From positions 1-15,952 of the forward strand of contig CALSCO010000069.1 of NCBI GenBank assembly GCA_943704415.1: 15,952 nt of DNA. Reading direction: 5' to 3'. The notes under the pieces are model-generated. The model saw only the letters and a list, made by a program, of their open reading frames with translations. It was not told where the DNA came from and did not search any database. Each line of letters begins with the position of its first letter. Position 1 is the first letter of the stretch. Source of the DNA: Parvularia atlantis (taxonomy: Eukaryota > Opisthokonta > Rotosphaerida). This document shows, one piece after another, positions 10,901-15,952 of this stretch. Position numbers and translations under genes: made by a program.

Positions 10901-11186
10901 CTTCGCCTTCGTCGACTACGTGACGAGCGAGGACGCGCACACGGCGATGCGCTCGCTCGTCAACACGCATCTGTACGGGCGGCACCTCGTGCTCGAGTGG
11001 GCCAAGGCCGAGGACACCTCGGTCGAGGCGCTGCGCGAGCGCACGGCGGCGCAGCTCAAAAGCAGCCGGCAGCACGCGGCGCAGCAGGCGTCGCGCAAGC
11101 GCCGGCGCGTGGGCGAGGGCGGCCCACGTGACGAGTTTGACCTGGACGAGGCGGGTGGGCGTGGTAGCGATGTTGACGATGTGTGA
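7957..11186 (+). CDS. MRD1: Mrd1/RBM19-type pre-rRNA processing protein with four RRMs
   Basis: Mrd1 is a nucleolar protein of the 90S pre-ribosome needed for 18S rRNA processing. The 14 exons are 7957-7970, 8046-8156, 8217-8343, 8415-8561, 8633-9121, 9177-9425, 9486-9602, 9678-9860, 9916-10077, 10131-10264, 10351-10483, 10532-10582, 10642-10769 and 10841-11186, giving 796 residues. RRM1 (8-84) has [10 protein letters not shown] and RRFAFIGY, followed by the family motif LPRPWSKHS. An acidic linker follows, with DEFLSVM and the DDDDDGDD run. RRM2 (~351-427) has RLFVRNIPF and KGFAYVLF, then [11 protein letters not shown]3 (~559-630) has TIVLVKNI and ends [10 protein letters not shown]. The last RRM (~661-740) has [12 protein letters not shown] and RGFAFVDY. 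A basic KRRR stretch near 768 is a likely nuclear signal. Only about 30 residues separate RRM3 from the last RRM, so the usual penultimate RRM is absent. Two introns are GC-AG. The start is short of certain because an in-frame ATG also lies at 7921. Confidence 0.94.
8014..8033 (+). repeat. (CG)10 tract in MRD1 intron 1
   Basis: Alternating CG run of 20 bp between the CTGAC branch candidate and the CACAG acceptor of intron 7971-8045. It occupies the place of a polypyrimidine tract. Confidence 0.9.
9649..9671 (+). repeat. (GC)11 tract in an MRD1 intron
   Basis: Alternating GC run of 23 bp between TTGACATG and the GTTGCAG acceptor of intron 9603-9677, in the same position relative to the splice signals as the run in intron 1. 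Confidence 0.9.
10334..10349 (+). repeat. (CA)8 tract at an MRD1 acceptor
   Basis: Sixteen bases of CA directly form the acceptor CACAG of intron 10265-10350; the branch candidate GCTGACGACG lies about 40 nt upstream. Confidence 0.85.
10484..10531 (+). other. GC-AG intron in MRD1 (48 nt)
   Basis: The donor is TTTAAG|GCATGT and the acceptor ACGCAG. The splice joins YSKFK to HLPLYLEW, a block conserved in RBM19. The nearby GT donor gives the wrong phase. The intron is 3n and stop-free, so retention would insert 16 residues in frame. Confidence 0.85.
10583..10641 (+). other. GC-AG intron in MRD1 (59 nt)
   Basis: The donor is CCCAAG|GCACGT, the branch candidate CGCTGACC and the acceptor CGCCAG. 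Phase 0 is required by the downstream exon. The GT three bases further in (GTGAGC) is in phase 1 and does not fit. Confidence 0.8.
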
Positions 11187-11218
11187 ATGATTAGACAACG
11201 GTGCGTGGCAGAATAGCC
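11187..11218 (+). promoter_or_regulatory. 32-bp tandem intergenic gap
   Basis: Only 32 bp lie between the MRD1 stop and the uL1m ATG. It is AT-richer than its surroundings (AATGATTAGACAA). The uL1m promoter, its 5' UTR and the MRD1 3' processing signals must overlap coding sequence or each other. An in-frame TAG at 11192 supports the uL1m start. Confidence 0.6.
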
Positions 11219-12324
11219 ATGTCCGCTGCCGCCATGCTGCGAGCCGCGCCGGCCAGAGCCGCACCGGTTGTGGCGGCGACGGCGGCGCTGCGGCGCAAGG
11301 GCGCGAGCGCGCCGCTGGTGCCGCTGCCCACGGCGATCAAGTGGGTGCAGGCGGCATCACGCGCGCGCTTCAACGAGACGGTCGAGATCGTCGTGGGCTG
11401 CAAGCTCGACAAGGGGTGCGCGCGCGCGCGCACGCACGCACGCACGCTCGCTCACAGTCGTGCCTCGCTGACCGCGCCGCGACAGCGAGACGCTCCGCGG
11501 CGTCGTGCTCCTGCCCAAGAGCAGCGGCAAGGAGCTGCGCATCTGGGTCGTCGCCAAGGTGCGTGGCGCTCGGCCGGCACGTCGCGCCTGACGCGCACAC
11601 CTGCACAGGGCAAGACGGCCGACGAGGCGCGCGAGGCCGGGGCGAACCGCGTCGGCGCCGACGACCTCGTGCAGGAGGTGCGCCCGAGAGCGAGCCTCCG
11701 CACGTGCACGCTGACATGCGGCGAAAACGCAGATCCAGCGCGGCGCACTCGACTTTGACCGCATGTACGCCACGCCCGACATGATGGGCATCGTGGCGCG
11801 CGTCGCGCGCGTGCTCGGGCCGCGCGGGTTGATGCCCAACGTGAAGAACGGTGCGCGAGCGCCGCAACCGGGGCTCGCACGCAGCGGCCGACGCTGTGCG
11901 CAGGCACCGTCACCGAGACTGTCGGCCCCGCCGTGCGCAACGCCAAGTACGCCAAGGAGTTCCGCGCCGACAAGAGCGGCATCGTGCACGCGGGCATCGG
12001 CAAAGTGCGCTTGACGACAAAGCAGCACGGCGCGCACTCAGCTGCTGCTGCTATTGCGTGGCAGATCTCTTTCGACAGCGCGAGCCTTGAAGCGAACGCG
12101 CGCGCGTTCCTGCTCGGCGTCAAGAACGGCCGCACGGGCGACAAGAAGGGTGCGCGGCTTTTTTGGCCTGCGCGCAGCGTGCGCGATCACCTGACGTCCC
12201 TGGGGTGGTGGTGGCAGGCAAGTTCATCCACTACGCCTTCCTGTCGTCGACGATGGGGCGGAGCGTGCCGATCGAGATCAACTCGATCGTCGACGACGAA
12301 CGCAAGGGCGCGGGCGCGCTGTAG
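11219..12324 (+). CDS. MRPL1: mitochondrial large-subunit ribosomal protein uL1m
   Basis: uL1 builds the L1 stalk that guides tRNA out of the E site. Exons are 11219-11415, 11486-11558, 11609-11677, 11733-11850, 11904-12004, 12065-12149 and 12218-12324 (TAG), giving 249 residues. The first ~30 residues ([17 protein letters not shown], then LRRKG) are rich in Ala and Arg with no acidic residue, as in a mitochondrial presequence. The L1 fold follows: [38 protein letters not shown], the signature [20 protein letters not shown], then [19 protein letters not shown] and the C-terminal RSVPIEINS. The bacterial-type GPRGLMPN signature and the presequence favour the organelle over the cytosolic L10a paralogue. 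A plastid target cannot be excluded from sequence, but nothing else points to one. All six introns are GT-AG, 50-70 nt. The intron at 12005-12064 is 3n and stop-free. Confidence 0.93.
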
Positions 12325-12466
12325 GCGAGCGGGTGGTGGATGGGCATCCCTTGCCGCGACGCTTGCACGTGTGACATTCTCTTGACAAGGGCTTTGGTTT
12401 CAGCATCACCTGCCGTGCCAGTTAAGCGCGCGTCGCTGTGCCGCGCCCGCGCGCAGATCGCGAACC

Positions 12467-13675
12467 ATGGTCGACGTGGACGGCGACCTGCGCTGCAACA
12501 ACCGCCGCTGCCGCCGCCTGCTCGAGAGCGCGTCGACCGCGCGCGGCAAGGTTGTCGTGACCCTGTGCTCGCGTGCGTGCGCCGTGCCCGGCGCCGACGC
12601 TCGCCGCCTCATCGCTCGCGCGCGTGTCAGACGTCTTTTGCGTCCCGTGCGCGCAAGAGGCCCTGGGCCGCGCCCTCGTCTGCCCCGCGTGCAGCACGCC
12701 GCTCAGCCGCGAGTGCGCCGCCGCTGCCTGCGCCCGCCGCGATCGCTCACGCCCGGGCGTAGCGAGGAGATCTTCGTCAACAGCCTCGCGCCGTCCGAGG
12801 AGTGGAAGTCGGTGTGGCCACTCGTGCGCCCAAGCATCGGCTCGCCCCTTGACGCCTCGCAGCTCGTGCTTGCAGGCCTGCGCCCGGAGACGGTGATGGA
12901 GGTCTGCAGCCGCGCCCTCAACCTGTACACGTACCAGTCGAGCCAGGAGCGCGCGTACCTTGAGACCGTCTGCACGCGGATGGACGAGCGCGTGCGCGCG
13001 GTCGAGGGCCAGCAGCAGCAGCAGCTCGCGCAGGTCGAGGCCGAGAACCGCGGTGCGCCGACCAGCGCGATGCAGCCGCTGGCTGATGTGCGGCCGGCCA
13101 GCCCTGCGAGACAAGCTCGTCGGTGCGCGTGCGCGGTCGGTTGGTGGCGTTCATCGGCAAGCTCACGTGCGCTTCGCCCCAGGCATGCAAAAGCAGCGCG
13201 AGCAGGACAAGCAGCGCCTGCATGACGCGACTGAGGTGTACCAGGACAAGACGCGCCAGCTGCAGAAGCTGCAGGCACGCTTGCTGCGCTGCGTGCCGCG
13301 CGCTGAGCCCGGCACTGCTCCTGCAGAAGATGTACGATGCGCTGCGCCGGCGCGTGCCACTCGCGCCGTTGCAGGGGATGGACAACGACCCGATCGCGCC
13401 GGTACCCCCCGCATCCGCACTGCCGCACCAGCAACAACAGCAGCAACAGCAACAGCCGCAGCAGCGAGCCTGGCTGCCTGGGTTGCCCAGCGGTGCGCGT
13501 TCAGGCATGGACGGGCGCGCAAGGCAGGCTGAGAGATGACGCGCGCATAGAGCGCTCCACCGGCTCGGGCCAGCTGCGCCGCGAGCTCTTCGCCAGCGCG
13601 CCCGCCGCCCCGCCCGCCGCGCCGCTGCCCCTGCCCTCGCGCAACCTGAGCCGCTCGCCCGTGTCTCGCCCGTGA
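12467..13675 (+). CDS. HEI10: HEI10/CCNB1IP1-type RING E3 ligase (meiotic crossover factor)
   Basis: HEI10 is a Zip3-class RING protein that marks crossover sites on the synaptonemal complex. Exons are 12467-12572, 12631-12712, 12763-12811, 12863-13052, 13102-13122, 13183-13274, 13327-13492 and 13551-13675 (TGA), giving 276 residues, the same size as the human protein. The RING is residues 9-60: LRCNNRRC, LCSHVFCVPC and LVCPAC, matching the unusual spacing of this family. The signature LAPSEEWKS, LVLAGLRPETV, SRALNLYTYQ and QERAYLE follows. A coiled coil (~100-180) ends in RQLQKLQKMYDALRRR. The tail is low-complexity with a polyglutamine run of nine and a Ser-Arg-Pro end. Exon 5 is a 21-nt microexon. 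The intron at 13275-13326 is best read as GC-AG, because the GT alternative would leave only 34 nt and break QKLQKMYD. A functional HEI10 implies that this organism has, or recently had, meiosis. Confidence 0.92.
13275..13326 (+). other. GC-AG intron in HEI10
   Basis: The donor is CTGCAG|GCACGC, with a GCTGAG branch-like site and a CTGCAG acceptor. It joins RQLQKLQ to KMYDALRRR, as in animal and plant HEI10. The GT at 13293 is in the same phase but leaves a 34-nt intron and six extra residues. Confidence 0.7.
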
Positions 13676-14047
13676 CGTGTGTGCCGCGGTCAGCCAATCC
13701 GCGATGGCCAAGGCCAATTTTTTTCCACCGCGGCGCGCTCAGCTTGCCGCTCACTTGCCGACCGCGCGCTGCACCCCCGCTGCCAATGCTCGCGCGCGCG
13801 CGGCCGCGGGATCCGCCCACAGCGGCGTGGTGGCTGGGCTGGCTGGCGAAGTCGGGCGTGCCGACTGCGCTCCGCATGCGCACGCGTTGCTTTCGTTCAA
13901 GGGCCATTGCCCACCTGTCCTTCTTCTTCCCCGCGCGAGTCGCACGCGCGGCTGCCCCCGTCGCGCGGCGCTGTCTGTGCTCGCGTCGGCGGTGCTGGCA
14001 TGGCCTGACACGCCGCGTTTCAGGGGTAGCCGAGCGCCGCGGCAGCC
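13676..14047 (+). promoter_or_regulatory. 372-bp intergenic region upstream of the U-box-FHA gene
   Basis: This is the largest gene-free stretch of the window. It holds three CCAAT pentamers on the plus strand (13694-13698, 13714-13718, 13783-13787) and a T7 run at 13718-13724, the only such elements near a start here, so it may be a CCAAT-type promoter. CCTGACACGCCGCGTTTCAG (14004-14023) looks like a branch site plus acceptor and may be the end of a leader intron. A TAG at 14027-14029, in frame with the ATG at 14048, argues against upstream coding sequence. Confidence 0.5.
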
Positions 14048-15952
14048 ATGGCCCGCCGCGCGACGGCCTACTTCGAGAGCAACGCGCGCGCGGGCGTGGT
14101 GCAGCAGGGCGCGATCGTCTCCGTCCCGACCCTCCTCAGCTCGTCCAACTCACAGGCGCGCGTGCCGGGGCGCAAGAGTGCGTTCACTCGCGCGCCGAGG
14201 TGATCTCTCACGCCGCCGCCGCCCGCCTCACCGCCGGCCCAACAACAACAACAACAGGCACCGAGCATGTCACCGCGGCCGTGCCCAAGCTGTTCGTGTG
14301 CCCGATCACGCTCGAGCTCATGCAGGACCCGACCATCACCACGTGCGGGCACATGTTTGAGCGCGAGGCCATCATCGACTGGCTGCGCGGCCTCACAGCC
14401 TCGGTGCGCCGCATGCTCCGCTCGCCCGGGGGAAGTGGCTCACCGACGTGGCCCACATGCCGCACTGCAGAGCAAGGTGTGCCCGATCTGCAACCAGCCC
14501 GTGAACGAGGCCCAGGTGCGCACGGCCTCCCCGCGCCCCTCTGGCGCGCCTTCTCAACGCCGCGCCGCACTGGCACCCGCAAGCTCTCGCCGTGCTACCC
14601 GATCAAGACGGCCATCGCAGACTGGATCCAGCACCAGACAATCGAGACCGAGCGCCTGCCCGGCGCCCCGGCCGGCCAGGCCGCGCCCGCAGCGGGCAGC
14701 GATACCTCGCGGTTCAAGCTCGGCATGCAGTTCCGCAAGGTCGTCGCGAACCTGTTCCGCAGCAACTCCAAGCCGTGCGCGTCTCTTCCTCACGCGCGCA
14801 CACGCGCTCTCACGCACACTCACGTGCGGCGGTCTCGCAGCAAGGACGACGAGCCCAAGCTGTCCAAGAGCCGCTCGCGCTCGCGCTCGTCGTCGGTCGG
14901 CTCGCTCAGCGACAACGCGGTCGTTCGCTTCCCGGCGGGCGACGGCGTCGTCTGGGCGCGGCTGCAGCCGCTGAGCCGCTCGTACGAGCCCATCGGTGCG
15001 CTGCCGCCCACGGGAGGCAGCGAGCGCGCTTTTATGCGCATTGCATTGCGCACCCAGACATCAACAGGGACAGCTTCGTGATCGGGCGCAGCGCCCAGGC
15101 CGACCATGTCCTTGTGCGCTCCGAGATCAGTGGCAAGCACTGCAACATCTACCGCGTGGCGATGGAGCCCACGGCCTACGGCTACAAGCCGGACGGCTTC
15201 AACTGGGACGTGTTCCTGGTCGACACGAGGTGCGCTGCGCGTTGTTGATGCAAGCGCGCGGGCCAACGCGGTCTCAAACACCCGCCCGCGCCCAGTTCCA
15301 ACGGCACGTACGTCAACGGTCGGCGGCCGGGCAAGGGCGACCCGGTCGGCCTGCGCCACGGCGACGAGATCTCGCTCGGCAACCGGTTCACGAGCCAGGA
15401 GAAACCCGAGCTGTCGTCGTTTGTTGGTGCGCTATCGGACAATGACGGGCGAGTACTCCTGAGCCGCGCGCCACCCGCGCAGACTGGGTCTTCCTCGGCT
15501 CGCTCAAGTCGTCGCCGCACTACCCGCAGATCCAGCGCCTCAAGACGGCCGTGGCCGACTTTGACACGCTCATCACGCTCGGCGATGCCGACCTGGCGGT
15601 GCGGCCGTGCGCCGTGCGTGGGCACAGAGAGCGGCACTTGAGCCGGCTGCACTCGGCAGGTGCGCGGCATCGAGGCAAGCGAGGTCAAGAGCAAGATCCT
15701 CGCCGCGGCCAAGTCGTGGAGCGACGAGCACCAGCTGCCAGGCACGCGCCGCGCGCATTGACACCAACCCTAGACTGCGGCTCACGCCGGTGCAGTGTAC
15801 CGCTACATGATCGTCGGCATGGACACGCCGAACAACCCGCCGCCGCGTCGCCCGTCCAACCCGCAGAGCTCCTCGCTCGCGACGCCAGCGAGCCGCGTGC
15901 CGGCGGCCCCCGGTGCGGGCGCGCCGTTTGATTGTTTTGGGGACGGGGGGGG
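14048..15952 (+). CDS. U-box and FHA domain protein (3' partial)
   Basis: The exons seen are 14048-14177, 14258-14403, 14471-14515, 14584-14774, 14841-14995, 15058-15229, 15296-15426, 15483-15598, 15660-15741 and 15796 to the edge, giving 441 residues with no stop. The U-box is about 53-122: LFVCPITLELMQDPTITTCG, HMFEREAIIDWL, KVCPICNQPV, then CYPIKTAIADWI. U-boxes recruit E2 enzymes without zinc, although this one keeps several RING-like Cys/His (CP, CGH, CPIC). A Ser-Arg stretch (~180-190) follows. The FHA domain, a phosphothreonine reader, is about 210-310 with VIGRS, SEISGKHCNIY and SSNGTYVNGRR, all canonical binding positions. The C-terminal part is helical in character (QIQRLKTAVADF, KSKILAAAKSWSDEH) and then Pro/Ser-rich; I do not recognise it. 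A phospho-directed ubiquitin ligase is the natural inference, comparable in logic to CHFR (FHA then RING) but in reverse order. The join 14404-14470 is the least secure. Confidence 0.85.
15742..15795 (+). other. GC-AG intron in the U-box-FHA gene
   Basis: The donor is CCAG|GCACGC, the branch candidate CATTGACACC and the acceptor GGTGCAG. Phase 1 joins DEHQLP to VYRYMIVG. No suitably phased GT donor lies near. Confidence 0.65.

Noticed and set aside
13293-13326. 34-nt GT-AG intron in HEI10
   Set aside because: Phase is right, but it is shorter than any other intron here and adds ARLLRC within a conserved coiled-coil junction.
14404-14470. A GC donor inside LRGL to shorten the U-box loop
   Set aside because: GC at 14390 lacks the AG|GCAyG context seen in the other seven cases; the GT donor at 14404 was kept although the loop is slightly long.
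13672-15081. 469-codon open frame covering HEI10 3' end, intergenic region and U-box exons
   Set aside because: Only parts coincide with U-box exons; the rest has no family similarity, and the gene's own ATG is in another frame with an in-frame stop just upstream.

Overview
The window is nuclear DNA from a GC-rich, very compact, intron-dense unicellular eukaryote. It carries cytosolic SRP54, a ribosome-biogenesis Mrd1/RBM19 protein, a mitochondrial ribosomal protein uL1, a meiotic HEI10-type RING protein, SH3/BAR/RasGAP-type signalling modules and a U-box protein, and every gene is cut by short spliceosomal introns. There is no sign of prokaryotic, plastid or viral DNA. The lineage cannot be fixed from this sequence. 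An early-diverging fungus, an amoebozoan or another protist would all fit.

Layout, left to right. (1) 1-491, +: 3' end of an SH3 protein. (2) 722-2066, -: a P-loop kinase-like protein of the plant LPA1 / 2-phosphoglycerate-kinase-like family. (3) 2158-4387, +: SRP54, diverging from gene 2 across 91 bp. (4) 4462-7922, -: a 19-exon BAR plus RasGAP-fold protein whose catalytic arginines appear to be lost. (5) 7957-11186, +: Mrd1 with four RRMs, the usual penultimate one missing; its ATG lies 34 bp from that of gene 4. (6) 11219-12324, +: mitochondrial uL1, starting 32 bp after the Mrd1 stop. (7) 12467-13675, +: HEI10/CCNB1IP1. (8) 14048 to the window end, +: a protein with a U-box followed by an FHA domain, truncated by the window edge.

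I rebuilt exons by hand from family alignments and splice signals. Each of the six complete models closes in frame: 369, 507, 816, 796, 249 and 276 residues. About 70 introns result, nearly all 46-90 nt, with a GTGCG-type donor, a yTGAC-like branch site and a C/T/A-AG acceptor but little polypyrimidine tract. Seven of them (about one in ten) appear to use a GC donor in the context AG|GCAyG. Several introns are multiples of three without a stop, so long ORFs run straight through them.

The genes do not form a pathway. SRP54 serves ER targeting, Mrd1 pre-rRNA processing, uL1m the mitoribosome, HEI10 meiotic crossovers, and the SH3, BAR-RasGAP and U-box-FHA proteins are likely signalling or scaffold factors. 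The most interesting items are the BAR plus predicted pseudo-RasGAP architecture, the U-box-FHA protein, the Mrd1 lacking one RRM, the GC-AG intron frequency, and a GC-AG intron filled by a 93-bp hexanucleotide repeat.
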